Position numbers and translations under genes: made by a program. A stretch of 27,157 nucleotides of DNA. Source: a virus. The stretch is taken from positions 1-27,157 of the IMG/VR virus record IMGVR_UViG_3300037246_000240; one strand, given 5' to 3'. Below the pieces are notes generated by a model. That model was not told the origin of the DNA. It searched no databases and saw only the letters and a list, made by a program, of their open reading frames with translations. Within the stretch, counting starts at the first letter, position 1. Each line of letters starts with the position of its first letter. Shown piece after piece: positions 15,395 through 23,739 of this stretch.

Positions 15395-17905
15395 TTATTG
15401 TGTTCTCCGGCCTCTCTCTTGGTATTTACAAATCCAATCCACATCAAGCACATTGAAAGGTAAATGACTCGTAGAGCCTATTGTTATTGTACATCGTTCT
15501 GCTGCACTCCTTATAGGGACTTTGATACTCACGTCCTGTAAAGGTGCATGCGAATTCAGTAGATACTCAGGGTCACTAATCGTCTGAGCGTTATATTCTT
15601 TAATGTATGTAACCGAATGACTCTTATCAACGATTATATATAACTCGCCGGTTTGAGCACAATTAAATTTCATACTTTTATACGTTGTTCTTGCTGTAGT
15701 TAAAGGACTTCCTTGACCATCCCTTACATAAGGGTTCGTGATTTCTGCATAAGCCTCGTACTCAATACCTACATAGAAGTATGGCAATCCTACTGCATCT
15801 GGCATCGATTCTGTCGGAACCAATATAGTACGATCATCCACATCGATCATGTAATCTACGGCTGCTCCTTCAATACCTGAGTTCTCTGCACCTATTACCT
15901 TAATAGCATCAAGGTGTGCATCAAGCCATGTATTATCTATAGCAGAGTACAGACCATCTAATACATCAACCAAAGTGAAATCACCATTAACAGTATCAGC
16001 TTGAACCTTTATAGTAGTATCGAGTTTCAACGGGAATGCAATACCTTCGGAATCTGTTGTAGACAAATCAATCGTCATGTATCCTGTACCTATACCACCC
16101 TCTTCATTATACCACAAATACAATACATCTCTTACAATTTTCATATATGTTATATCTTGAGGGAGTATCCATTCATGCCATGCAGCTTGCTTACGTGTAT
16201 TATCCTGATCGAACCATTCATAAACGAATATCTTCTCAGGGGCCCCTTCTGTTCTTATAAGTAGGATATCATAATCTGTACTTGATTCTACCTGTAAACA
16301 TTTCCCGGGCATGTACTCTCTAACGTGCGTTGTAATTGATTCAGCCATAACTGTTCCTGTTAATGCATCTGTTTTGAATTCTCTTACTCCGGTATATGTA
16401 CCGAAGCTATACGGAAAGAATGCACTGTTAGCTGAAGCAACAGGTGCAGCAGTTGTATCCATACTGTACCGTGATTTCGATACTAAAGCGAATGTCTTAG
16501 ATGTAAACAAGGCATCTGCTGGATGTAAGAACTGAGCCCTATCTGAGAATATCATCAAGGATGCATCGAAGACGAGCAGATGGTTCAATTCAGTTACATC
16601 ATTATCTGATGATACTGCATCAATAGGATCATCATCTGAAGCTACTATCACTGATTGTGAGAAGCAGTTGAAATGATCGTACGCAACCGATGCAAAACAA
16701 TTCTCGTCATTCAACATAACAATCCTATTCTGATACAAACCTATTCCAGAGATTGTTTTACCTATAAACGATGGTTGCGGATTAGAGTTATCATCACCGG
16801 CTGTTCTATCAATCCAATCTATGAGTTCAAAATCAAATTCACCTGTAGTACCATTACGTATTAATTGATGTGGCATTGTTGTTGGATTAATACGAGTAAA
16901 CGAATCAAACCCTACGCACTCAGCCCAATGTCCTGTCAGTATCCTATCAGTCTCTTCTGAAACCGGAATTACATCTGCTACGAACCTAACGTAATAATCA
17001 TTATCACTATCAGGATCAACGCCTGTGATCTTTATTTTATAGTCATGTACACACTTCTCTGGTAAATCATCATAATCCGTACTTACACGACCTATTGCTT
17101 TAATATCGTTATTATTATTATCATCTGTAACTTCTACACTATATGATTCTTCATCAGACCACATAACGAGTTGACCTTCATTAGCGTCTAATTCAAAGAA
17201 TACATTACCATTACCAACTCCTGCATGAGCTGCAAGCCACGCATCCAACCCTATACCACCGTCTGTACCACTCCTAAGTCCATTTATAATGGTAGTAGTT
17301 TTAAGTGTAATAGCTTTATTAGATTGTATCGTACTTGAAGTTTGCTGCAAAGTTACTGTAGCTGCTGCATTGTATTGTGCAACTAATACGTTATCTATCT
17401 TAACTCTGTAATTCATACCGAAACTTGCTTTGACACAATGTATTACCATTGTCCAGAGATGTTCATCATCCTTTGTATCCATTACCGGAGTTGCTGATGT
17501 ATTGCATACAAATGTTGTATCAGCTATTGTAAAGAATTTCATGAACTCTCTTGCAGGTCTACCATCTCCGGAATAATCCTGTATATAATCAAATGATGCT
17601 CCCTCATTAACAGTCTTCTCTATACCGTTTACTATATCAACTACATGGATATGATCCAGATGTGATGATATAGTATATCGTTCAGTACCATCGCCTCTAT
17701 CGTACGTATGTTTAGCTGCCTCACCAAAATCCTCTATAGCGAATACAGGGGAATTTAATACAGCTCCTGTTCTTTTGCCTAATCCAGATGTAATCGAACT
17801 ACGGCAATTCACCTGAGAACCAACCTGTTCAGGCCGGCGATCTCTTCGTGACTGCTGTGATACACCTTGAAGTAGGTTATTTATATTGCCGTTATATGTC
17901 GTCAT
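15395..17905 (-). CDS. Tail tubular protein B, gp12-like (836 aa)
   Basis: The start NINNLLQGVSQQSRRDRRPEQ followed by NCRSSITSGLGKRTG matches the diagnostic opening of T7 gp12 (xIxNLxxGISQQ...R.P.Q...N..SS...GL.KR). T7 gp12 is 794 aa. This protein forms the nozzle at the distal end of the short tail and carries the fibre sites. The rest is beta-rich with many Asp/Asn turns. CAGAGG precedes the ATG, and the gene begins 2 nt after the tail tube A stop, so the two are co-translated. Confidence 0.95.
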   Translation of the reverse strand: MTTYNGNINNLLQGVSQQSRRDRRPEQVGSQVNCRSSITSGLGKRTGAVLNSPVFAIEDFGEAAKHTYDRGDGTERYTISSHLDHIHVVDIVNGIEKTVNEGASFDYIQDYSGDGRPAREFMKFFTIADTTFVCNTSATPVMDTKDDEHLWTMVIHCVKASFGMNYRVKIDNVLVAQYNAAATVTLQQTSSTIQSNKAITLKTTTIINGLRSGTDGGIGLDAWLAAHAGVGNGNVFFELDANEGQLVMWSDEESYSVEVTDDNNNNDIKAIGRVSTDYDDLPEKCVHDYKIKITGVDPDSDNDYYVRFVADVIPVSEETDRILTGHWAECVGFDSFTRINPTTMPHQLIRNGTTGEFDFELIDWIDRTAGDDNSNPQPSFIGKTISGIGLYQNRIVMLNDENCFASVAYDHFNCFSQSVIVASDDDPIDAVSSDNDVTELNHLLVFDASLMIFSDRAQFLHPADALFTSKTFALVSKSRYSMDTTAAPVASANSAFFPYSFGTYTGVREFKTDALTGTVMAESITTHVREYMPGKCLQVESSTDYDILLIRTEGAPEKIFVYEWFDQDNTRKQAAWHEWILPQDITYMKIVRDVLYLWYNEEGGIGTGYMTIDLSTTDSEGIAFPLKLDTTIKVQADTVNGDFTLVDVLDGLYSAIDNTWLDAHLDAIKVIGAENSGIEGAAVDYMIDVDDRTILVPTESMPDAVGLPYFYVGIEYEAYAEITNPYVRDGQGSPLTTARTTYKSMKFNCAQTGELYIIVDKSHSVTYIKEYNAQTISDPEYLLNSHAPLQDVSIKVPIRSAAERCTITIGSTSHLPFNVLDVDWICKYQERGRRTQ

Positions 17906-17907
17906 AA

Positions 17908-18471
17908 TTACCTCTGTACCTGTGCTCCTAATAATAAGGAAGCGTTATTAACTGAGAGTCTATTCGGCCCTGAGAACCTAAGATCAGCCTTCAATGCATA
18001 GGCGTTCTGTATAGCCTGTTCATCACCTAATACCTGTAACTTCGTACCGTCCTGATCTCTACCCATTACCATGTCTATCTTAGTGCGTGTTAATACGAGG
18101 TTATATATAATAGGCGGTAACTCTTCTAATTCCCACTCCATTATGCAACCTACTGTTTCACCGGCACTGAATTCATACGTGTGTTCTACGAGGTCATATA
18201 AGAATCTACCACGTTTAACAATTGTAGTAGAGCCTAAATCAACCTCAAGCACACCGTCCGGAAGGGTGATCTTATTTGTTACTACATCAGGTTCAAGATC
18301 GAACGATTCCCTGTTGTACCACCACCCTTTTGCCTGTACTGTAACAGACTGTTTATCCCACATATCTAATGCGAACACGACATCAGGGTGTGTATTATCT
18401 ATTGCTTGGAGTGTTGATTCCTCGATTATCTCAAGGCATGCATTCACCATAGCAAGTTCTGTTTGTATCAT
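17908..18471 (-). CDS. Tail tubular protein A, gp11-like (187 aa)
   Basis: This is the adaptor ring joining the portal to the tail nozzle; T7 gp11 is 196 aa. The opening AMVNACLEIIEESTLQAID matches the family start (AVNDILxxIGExPV...), followed by the typical QAKGWWYNRESFDLEPD (T7: QSRGWTFNIEEG) and GRFLYDLVEHTYEF. AAGGAGG lies before the ATG. It is the first gene after the intrinsic terminator at 18487-18524, so it depends on readthrough or on a weak termination signal, as T7 gene 11 does after T-phi. Confidence 0.92.
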   Translation of the reverse strand: MIQTELAMVNACLEIIEESTLQAIDNTHPDVVFALDMWDKQSVTVQAKGWWYNRESFDLEPDVVTNKITLPDGVLEVDLGSTTIVKRGRFLYDLVEHTYEFSAGETVGCIMEWELEELPPIIYNLVLTRTKIDMVMGRDQDGTKLQVLGDEQAIQNAYALKADLRFSGPNRLSVNNASLLLGAQVQR

Positions 18472-18486
18472 AAGTCCTCCTTGGAC

Positions 18487-18524
18487 AAAAAAAGCTCCCT
18501 CAACGTATGAGGTCGAGAGAGCTT
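18487..18524 (-). terminator. Intrinsic terminator after the capsid gene (T-phi-like)
   Basis: Plus arms 18492-18501 (AAGCTCCCTC) and 18515-18524 (GAGAGAGCTT) form a 10-bp stem; the one imperfect pair is C-A on the plus strand but G-U on the minus-strand RNA, which shows the signal is meant for the minus-strand transcript. The RNA stem is followed by a run of U (plus 18487-18493). The 13-nt loop includes CCTCA that can pair with TGAGG as an alternative. Placement between capsid and tail tube A matches T7 T-phi. Confidence 0.88.
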
Positions 18525-18549
18525 GAATTTTATTGAGCTTTAGCTGGTA

Positions 18550-19593
18550 TTAAGCAGCTTTCTTTGAGATGATACCATTAACATCAGTACGATCCGGTGC
18601 AGCACCGAAAGCAGTATACATATCAATGAACCACGTCAGGAGACGTTTCTCCCAGTAGACATCAGATGTCATAGGAATAGATTCAGCAACCATGATTGAA
18701 TCAGGAGTTGCGTATACAGCTACAGCATCAGCATCAGTTACAGATGTTTCGTAGTGACCATCGCCTGTATCATAAAGAGCAGCAACAGAATCAACTTTAG
18801 CAGGAGCAGCAACTGTATCCTCTTCCTGAGTAAGTCTGTTGGTCATTACAAGAACCATACCAGATGCAACGTCAATTGCAGCATGGGCGTAAGAACCATT
18901 CTCTTTAGAGATATCTCTGTTAAGCAGCGCATCATTCTTCAACAGTGTGAAGTACTGAGCAGGGGCCATATAGAGTTTGCCGTCATTCTGATCGATATCC
19001 AGTTCAGCAAGACCCTGTGCAATAGCATATACCGCAGTAGTCAGCTTAGTGTAATCGAGTTCATCACCATCAGCAGCCAAATCAATAGCTGTACCACCCG
19101 GAAGGATACCACCAGAACCTACGTCCTTGTTAGTACCGCCAGCAGGGGCAGTCGGATGTGTATAAAGAGCAGATTTAACACACTGAACGAAGAGAACTTC
19201 ATCCTGTGAAACGGCAAGCTGTTTGCCGAAGTTGCCCGGAGTCTTACCTTTGATATCCAGATGATCCTGTACTGTTGCCAACATCGGAGTCGTAACTCGT
19301 GCAATGACAGGTGTCTTAACCTGAACGATCATTTTACCTACATCAATGGATTTACCATCGGGTTCTACACCAGCTACAACCTTCTGTAGTTCTGGATTTC
19401 CCATAGTGTTATTAGACATAGTATCTGTACCAATCAGGGGCATGAATTTAAACACACCATCTGTGATAGATGCTTTACGCATGATATCATGTACAGTACC
19501 TTCGAATTTTTCAATGGTCAGAGCGAATTTATCAGTAGACTGATTCTCTGACATAGGGTACATAAGTCCCGCGGAGATGTCCTGTAATGCCAT
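18550..19593 (-). CDS. Major capsid protein, gp10-like (347 aa)
   Basis: HK97-fold shell protein; T7 gp10A is 345 aa. Family signs are KFALTIEKFEGTVHDIMRKASI near the start (E-loop region), VQVKTPVIARVTT, and the C-terminal APAQYFTLLKNDALLNRDIS and VLVMTNRL, which parallel T7 gp10 (PPATYSLL...FINRD...VETPHL). The gene has its own promoter P2 and its own terminator, as expected for the most abundant protein. AAAAGGAAC precedes the ATG. No slippery site leading to a long extension is seen near the stop, so a T7 10B-like frameshift product is unlikely. Confidence 0.95.
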   Translation of the reverse strand: MALQDISAGLMYPMSENQSTDKFALTIEKFEGTVHDIMRKASITDGVFKFMPLIGTDTMSNNTMGNPELQKVVAGVEPDGKSIDVGKMIVQVKTPVIARVTTPMLATVQDHLDIKGKTPGNFGKQLAVSQDEVLFVQCVKSALYTHPTAPAGGTNKDVGSGGILPGGTAIDLAADGDELDYTKLTTAVYAIAQGLAELDIDQNDGKLYMAPAQYFTLLKNDALLNRDISKENGSYAHAAIDVASGMVLVMTNRLTQEEDTVAAPAKVDSVAALYDTGDGHYETSVTDADAVAVYATPDSIMVAESIPMTSDVYWEKRLLTWFIDMYTAFGAAPDRTDVNGIISKKAA

Positions 19594-19630
19594 AATTTTT
19601 GTTCCTTTTCTATAATATTATAAGTTTACC

Positions 19631-19657
19631 TTGTCTATTATGAGAGTCAATTTAAAA
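19631..19657 (-). promoter_or_regulatory. Putative phage RNA polymerase promoter P2 (capsid)
   Basis: On the minus strand this contains TTTTAAATTGACTCTCATAA followed by TAGACAA, nearly identical to P1 (24 of 27). GATATTA lies 6 nt further upstream (plus 19664-19670). It sits in the 83-nt gap between scaffold and capsid genes, exactly where T7 has phi10. A bacterial -35/-10 reading does not fit: TTGACT is only 2 nt from CATAAT, and 22 nt from the next TATAAT. Confidence 0.75.
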
Positions 19658-19676
19658 CTCACCTAATATCAGGGAC

Positions 19677-20573
19677 TTACACAGCGTACCTTTTACCGTC
19701 TCGGACGTTGTGCCATGTTCCCGGCATTACAGTCTGAGAGTCCATACCCTTTGATTTCAGACGATCTGCATCTACTTTTGCAGCATAGATACGATCTGTC
19801 TTATATTTATCAGTTGCAATGATAGTTTGAAAATCACGTTTTGTCATGAAATGAAAACCTTTATCACCTGCGTTACTTGCATCACCACTCATACGGTTAT
19901 TACCCCTTCCTGTTAATTTTTTATACGCCTGTACAGCCTGTTTCATACCTTCATCAACAAGCAAGGTATTATCAGAACGTAACTTAGCGTTAATTACATC
20001 GATCTCATTCTGAGGGAGATTCGACTTCAACGCCCCTGCGAGAATCTTGAACTTATCTTCACCACCTACACTATCGTAGATACGTTTATTCATCGCCTCT
20101 TTAGCGGAATTAGTTTCACTAAGGTCAGTATCAGCATTTTTCTTCTTCTCTGCCTGAGCGACCGCTAACTCGTCCTGAAGGGCATCTGCGTATGCGTCAA
20201 CATCTTCGGCATTGAATTTCTCTTTTAATTCAGCCCGGAGTGCATCAGATACTTTACCCTCTTTAGCGACACGATCAAAGATATCTTGTTCTTTAAATCC
20301 TTCTGCTTCCAGAGCTTTCGTGATCTCGTCAACGTCTGTTGATTCATCGTTCGATTCTGCTGGAATTTTAGGTTTCTCGTCTTCATTCGGAGCAGGTTCT
20401 TCTATCTTACCTGCTTCATTTGTTGTAACTAAATCAATCTCAGGGAGTCCTGTATCAACTACCGGCTCAACAACTGGCTCGTCTACAACGATGTTGTCTA
20501 AAACCGGTTCAGTGATTACACCCTCTTCCTTCAATTTAGCTGCTGTGTCTTCGTTCAAACCTGCGAATGCCAT
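19677..20573 (-). CDS. Scaffolding protein, gp9-like (298 aa)
   Basis: Acidic internal scaffold that guides procapsid assembly; T7 gp9 is 307 aa. The N-terminal half is very acidic with repeated Val/Pro/Glu (VVDEPVVEPVVD, NEDEKPKIPAES). The middle is helical (DALRAELKEKFNAEDVDAYA, DELAVAQAEKKKNAD). The C-terminus is more basic (KKLTGRGNNRM, TKRDFQTIIATDKYK), which in scaffolds often binds the coat. It lies between portal and capsid, with AAGGAGG before the ATG. Confidence 0.9.
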   Translation of the reverse strand: MAFAGLNEDTAAKLKEEGVITEPVLDNIVVDEPVVEPVVDTGLPEIDLVTTNEAGKIEEPAPNEDEKPKIPAESNDESTDVDEITKALEAEGFKEQDIFDRVAKEGKVSDALRAELKEKFNAEDVDAYADALQDELAVAQAEKKKNADTDLSETNSAKEAMNKRIYDSVGGEDKFKILAGALKSNLPQNEIDVINAKLRSDNTLLVDEGMKQAVQAYKKLTGRGNNRMSGDASNAGDKGFHFMTKRDFQTIIATDKYKTDRIYAAKVDADRLKSKGMDSQTVMPGTWHNVRDGKRYAV

Positions 20574-20588
20574 TCGGCCTCCTTATTA

Positions 20589-22157
20589 TTATTGTTGGTT
20601 CATACCTGCTGCGATATCCTCTGGTTCAGACTTATCTATAAGAGCTTCACCAGCTATCTGGCCTTCCTGTGCTTTAGCCTTTGCCTGTTGCTCTGCCAAA
20701 TAATCATCCTCTGACTTCACGATTGAAGTATCGATATCACGACCTGTACCGAGTTTAGTCATTAGCGCACTTGAATTCAATCTGGCTAAGAACTGTTCTG
20801 GTACACTATTCAATGCTGCTAAGTCTTCAAAGAAATTCAGAATCTTCTCATTATCAGAAGCTCTACCCATAGCATCCAAACCTGTTAGTATCACAGGCTC
20901 AATGCTTGAGTCTTCAACCAAGACATCTACATCACGTAGAATCAGAGTTGCCATAGGTGCTTGCAATGTAAGAGCAAGATTACCGAATACACCACCATGA
21001 GCTTTATTAAGTTCTGCAGCCCTCATTCTATTTTCTTGTGCTGTAACCCTTTCTGCATCACGCATCTGAGAGGACAGTACAAGGAATATTTTACCGAGTT
21101 GTTTTCGGTACATATCAACTAACTGCATTACGATATCTAATTCATCACGTTTCCCCATGTCAATTACATTAACATCTTCTGGATTACCGTAATGATAAGT
21201 ACCGGATGCTGCGTTATTCATTTCAACTACATCAACCATACTTCCGGGTTTAACCAAGAATTTATAGTCTGTTGATATAGCTCCTGCTGTCACAAGGGCT
21301 TCAACGAGAATTGACATAGCATAGAATGCTCCGTAATGATCTTCAACAAGACCACGACCCCATGTTTCTCTACGGACTCTATTCCAGTACGTAGGAATCC
21401 ACGGTAGGAGATGTTCCTTATATGAACTTTGTTCACCAATCGGCACAGCCTCTAATGCCTGATCTACAAGGAACGTCTCTGGATTATCTTTATCACGCCT
21501 GATGTACGTATATATACTCGCATGATGTTTCGTCATGTCTGTATTATCATCGATAGCATCATCAGCAGCTATCACTTGAGCACGTAAATCTGCATCAAGG
21601 GACATCAATGCTTTCTTATCTACCGTAATAATTTCTAACAATTTACCGGATAAATCCCTGTACATTACGTATTCATCGATAGCGTAATTCTGTACGAGTT
21701 CTTCATCTGGAAGTGCATACAGTAATGCATTCCCGGCTACTATGAGTTGTTTTATATGATCCAGAATAGCAACCCTTGCGTGTTTCTTCTCGAATTTCCA
21801 TCGGGCTTCATTTTCAGTTAGAGCAAATAATGCTTCAATGTCAACTGAATCCTCGCCTGATCCTTCTTCAGCCTCTTTCATTTCTTCTACAGGCATCTGA
21901 AGTTTAAAGAAACTACGATGAGCAGGGAACATCTCATCAACGTATGTATTAGAGAGATGATTAACGTACTCTGATCCTACGCCAGCGTAATCAATCAGCA
22001 TCTCTGTTACAGCATTATCACCTTCTTCTGGAATCAGATAAGGTAATGTGATCTTACTGTATTTTTTCGCTCGATCTAAGTAAGGGGCACGAATACCAAC
22101 TAACTCATTATATCGAGAGAGTATATCACCTTCTACGGGTGCATTTGTATCTTCCAT
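20589..22157 (-). CDS. Portal (head-tail connector), gp8-like (522 aa)
   Basis: The portal is the dodecameric ring at the packaging vertex; T7 gp8 is 536 aa. The start ILSRYNELVGIRAPYLDRAK with SKITLPYLIPEE is the family opening (Y..L...R.PYL.RA...A..T.P.L.P). Further on, AGVGSEYVNHLSNTY, WIPTYWNRVRRETWGRGLVEDHYG and LSSQMRDAERVTAQENRMRAA all match T7-type portals, the last being the clip/stem region (RDAERVTAEE.R). The Gln/Ala-rich tail ends IAAGMNQQ. AAGGGG precedes the ATG. Confidence 0.95.
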   Translation of the reverse strand: MEDTNAPVEGDILSRYNELVGIRAPYLDRAKKYSKITLPYLIPEEGDNAVTEMLIDYAGVGSEYVNHLSNTYVDEMFPAHRSFFKLQMPVEEMKEAEEGSGEDSVDIEALFALTENEARWKFEKKHARVAILDHIKQLIVAGNALLYALPDEELVQNYAIDEYVMYRDLSGKLLEIITVDKKALMSLDADLRAQVIAADDAIDDNTDMTKHHASIYTYIRRDKDNPETFLVDQALEAVPIGEQSSYKEHLLPWIPTYWNRVRRETWGRGLVEDHYGAFYAMSILVEALVTAGAISTDYKFLVKPGSMVDVVEMNNAASGTYHYGNPEDVNVIDMGKRDELDIVMQLVDMYRKQLGKIFLVLSSQMRDAERVTAQENRMRAAELNKAHGGVFGNLALTLQAPMATLILRDVDVLVEDSSIEPVILTGLDAMGRASDNEKILNFFEDLAALNSVPEQFLARLNSSALMTKLGTGRDIDTSIVKSEDDYLAEQQAKAKAQEGQIAGEALIDKSEPEDIAAGMNQQ

Positions 22158-22169
22158 ATTATCCCCTTA

Positions 22170-22544
22170 TTATATTTGTGCGCCGTGTATATACCTACCG
22201 CTACCTGCGCCTCTTTGTCTCATTTCTAATCTACGTTGCCTATTAGACTGTAGACGTTGACCAGCTACATTAAAATATCTACTGAATCGGCCACGATATT
22301 TAGGTGCTTGACGCAAACGTCTGGCTTCTGCTTTCCTTGCAAGAGCTGCTTTCTGAGCTGGTGTTAATGGTGGTGTCGTAACTCTCCTCTTCCTACGTAG
22401 GGATCCTCGGCTACTTCCACCCCGACCACCACGACTACCGCCTCTACTGCTTCTTGAACCACCTGCACCACCACGACTACCTCCACGGCCTCCGCCGCCT
22501 CCACCACGACCGCCTCCGCCGCCGCCTCCTCCGCCTCTTGGCAT
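22170..22544 (-). CDS. Gly/Arg-rich (RGG) basic protein (124 aa)
   Basis: AAAGGAG sits 7 nt before the ATG, so the frame is almost certainly translated. Residues about 3-48 are a low-complexity run of Gly, Arg and Ser (GGGGGRGGGGGGRGGSRGG, then SRSSRGGSRGGRGG), then RRKRR. Residues 55-124 are a strongly basic, Arg/Gln-rich helical segment (ALARKAEARRLRQA, LQSNRQRRLEMRQRG), ending GRYIHGAQI. It has very few acidic residues. RGG regions bind nucleic acids in other organisms; a DNA-binding virion or packaging role is an inference. It lies directly between the gp7.3-like gene and the portal. No homologue is recognised. Confidence 0.85.
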   Translation of the reverse strand: MPRGGGGGGGGGRGGGGGGRGGSRGGAGGSRSSRGGSRGGRGGSSRGSLRRKRRVTTPPLTPAQKAALARKAEARRLRQAPKYRGRFSRYFNVAGQRLQSNRQRRLEMRQRGAGSGRYIHGAQI

Positions 22545-22556
22545 AATCTATCTCCT

Positions 22557-22862
22557 TTATATCTGTACGCCACCGCCATTACCGACAGTAACTCCTGTTG
22601 AAGTGTCAGCAGTTGTGCCTGCCAGTAAATCACTTTTGAATTTAGCCTTTGCAGACTGCTTCTTCCTCTTTAAACTATCTTCATCGCCTATCAGAGCTTC
22701 ATCGACTGTACCTGCTTCGATCTCACTTGTCTTATCTGAGATTTGAGCCTGTGGTACTTCACCGCCCATATCAGGTCTATTCTGATTCTGATATATAGCT
22801 GATCCTGCGCTTACTGCTACTGATGCGACTGCAGCCCATGCTGCTATTACTGCTGGTGCCAT
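22557..22862 (-). CDS. gp7.3-like virion/tail protein (101 aa)
   Basis: A hydrophobic, Ala/Val-rich N-terminus (about residues 2-24, APAVIAAWAAVASVAVSAGS) is followed by an acidic middle and a Lys-rich stretch (LKRKKQSAKAKF), ending GNGGGVQI. T7 gp7.3, placed just before the portal, has the same order: VPQA in the middle (here EVPQAQI), an acidic part followed by a KK-rich part, and a C-terminal GGGINI. gp7.3 is a small virion protein of the tail. AGGAGG lies before the ATG. The similarity is short, so the call is moderate. Confidence 0.6.
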   Translation of the reverse strand: MAPAVIAAWAAVASVAVSAGSAIYQNQNRPDMGGEVPQAQISDKTSEIEAGTVDEALIGDEDSLKRKKQSAKAKFKSDLLAGTTADTSTGVTVGNGGGVQI

Positions 22863-22870
22863 TTTTCCTC

Positions 22871-23272
22871 CTATAATGTCATTGTACCTATGTAATACGG
22901 TTTCAGATCGAATCCGAATAACCGTATTAGGTTGTGTATCTTTGTATCATCGTAGTCACATCCGGTGATTAAGATACTTTTGCCTTTGCCTTTTAGATAC
23001 TTGGAGATGATAGGTCTGACATACTTCGTTATAGCTTTAAAGGTAGATGGAGTTCTATGGTCGTCTAAGATATGAATGTGAATCATGCATACATCCACAT
23101 TTGAATCCTCTAAACATAGATAACCAACCTCTGTACCACCAACAGTTATACTCATGGTGTCGTACGTGGGTATACTAACGTCCGGAAAGTATTCCTTCAT
23201 CTGGTTTTTAGACAGATCGATTAGGTGTATTTTTCCGACTAACTTTTGAGATGTCTTTTTCTTGCTGTGCAT
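22871..23272 (-). CDS. Possible GNAT-fold protein (133 aa)
   Basis: The layout resembles small phage acetyltransferase-fold proteins: a lysine-rich start, a strand GGTEVGYLCLEDSNVDVCMIH, a conserved-looking IHILDDHRTPSTFKAITKYV (where GNATs have the acetyl-CoA loop and helix), then KSILITGCDYDDTKIHNLIRLFGF and a final strand. The last part (N..I...GF) is typical of the GNAT C-terminus. The acetyl-CoA R/Q-x-x-G-x-G/A loop is not intact (DDHRTPSTF), so it may be non-enzymatic, like the GNAT-like virion proteins of podoviruses. GAGGG precedes the ATG; the start lies 65 nt inside the upstream gene. Confidence 0.5.
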   Translation of the reverse strand: MHSKKKTSQKLVGKIHLIDLSKNQMKEYFPDVSIPTYDTMSITVGGTEVGYLCLEDSNVDVCMIHIHILDDHRTPSTFKAITKYVRPIISKYLKGKGKSILITGCDYDDTKIHNLIRLFGFDLKPYYIGTMTL

Positions 23273-23498
23273 TAGTGTCCCTCAACTTTCTAAGGACTTT
23301 ATCAATCCCTAATTGAATAATAAGTTTCTGTGACATCAGAGGGTCATTAGCCAGTATATCTTCTGGTTGGAACATATTCTCTAACCATTGAATTAACTGC
23401 TGACTAATACCCGGCGATTCAATGATTTGCTCACTGGCCTGTAACTTCTGTCGCCTGAAACCGTCTAATAAACTCTTTTGGGGAGATTCCGATTCCAT
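23208..23498 (-). CDS. Small hypothetical protein (96 aa)
   Basis: AAAGGGA lies before the ATG (protein starts MESESPQKSLLDGFRR). The product is helical and charged, with LIQWLENMFQPEDILANDPLM in the middle and QEKDISKVSRKN near the end. No membrane segment or known domain is seen. Its 5' end overlaps the 70-aa gene by 68 nt and its 3' end overlaps the 133-aa gene by 65 nt, all in different frames. This makes it the middle of an overlapping set upstream of the portal module. Function unknown. Confidence 0.65.
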   Translation of the reverse strand: MESESPQKSLLDGFRRQKLQASEQIIESPGISQQLIQWLENMFQPEDILANDPLMSQKLIIQLGIDKVLRKLRDTNAQQEKDISKVSRKNTPNRSV

Positions 23499-23643
23499 TT
23501 AATTCCCTTTCTGTCTTCGTATTTAAACCTAAAGACATCCTTAATTCTCTTGTTGCTGTTTCAATTATATCAATCCTACGCATCTTCTCCAAGATGTTAG
23601 AGGGTTCAGCGCATACTTCTTCAAAGTGTTCAATAACTTCCAT
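23431..23643 (-). CDS. Small hypothetical protein, first gene after P3 (70 aa)
   Basis: TAGGGA lies 8 nt before the ATG. The protein is helical (MEVIEHFEEVCAEPSNILEK, RRIDIIETATRELRMSLGL) and acidic at the N-terminus. It is the first gene after promoter P3, so it is probably made with the structural proteins. The end overlaps the 96-aa gene by 68 nt in the +1 frame. No family is recognised. Confidence 0.7.
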   Translation of the reverse strand: MEVIEHFEEVCAEPSNILEKMRRIDIIETATRELRMSLGLNTKTERELNGIGISPKEFIRRFQATEVTGQ

Positions 23644-23693
23644 ACATTATATCCCTATATTTATAGATATTATTATGATTCCTATATGCCTTT

Positions 23694-23720
23694 CCTCTGT
23701 TATGTGAGGTCATTTAAAAA
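23694..23720 (-). promoter_or_regulatory. Putative phage RNA polymerase promoter P3
   Basis: On the minus strand this contains TTTTTAAATGACCTCACATA followed by ACAGAGG. It is more divergent than P1 and P2 but keeps TTTAAAT, CTC and CATAA.AG, and GATATTA lies 7 nt further upstream (plus 23727-23733). It sits in the 96-nt gap between the metabolism genes and the first gene of the structural region. Its leader contains TATAGGGATA, as in P1. Confidence 0.6.
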
Positions 23721-23739
23721 TCATAATAATATCGGTTAG

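Noticed and set aside
19594-19660. Bacterial sigma70 promoter before the capsid gene (TTGACT and TATAAT)
   Set aside because: The spacing is 22 nt to the nearest TATAAT and 2 nt to CATAAT, and P1/P3 share the motif but not that arrangement.
22364-22633. Val/Glu/Ala-rich open frame overlapping the RGG gene on the same strand
   Set aside because: It is the shifted reading of the Gly/Arg codon run; it lacks the good ribosome site that the RGG frame has and overlaps two supported genes.
23440-23490. Programmed frameshift joining the 70-aa and 96-aa genes at TCC CCA AAA G
   Set aside because: The frame of the run does not fit X XXY YYZ, and the 96-aa frame has its own ATG and AAAGGGA site.
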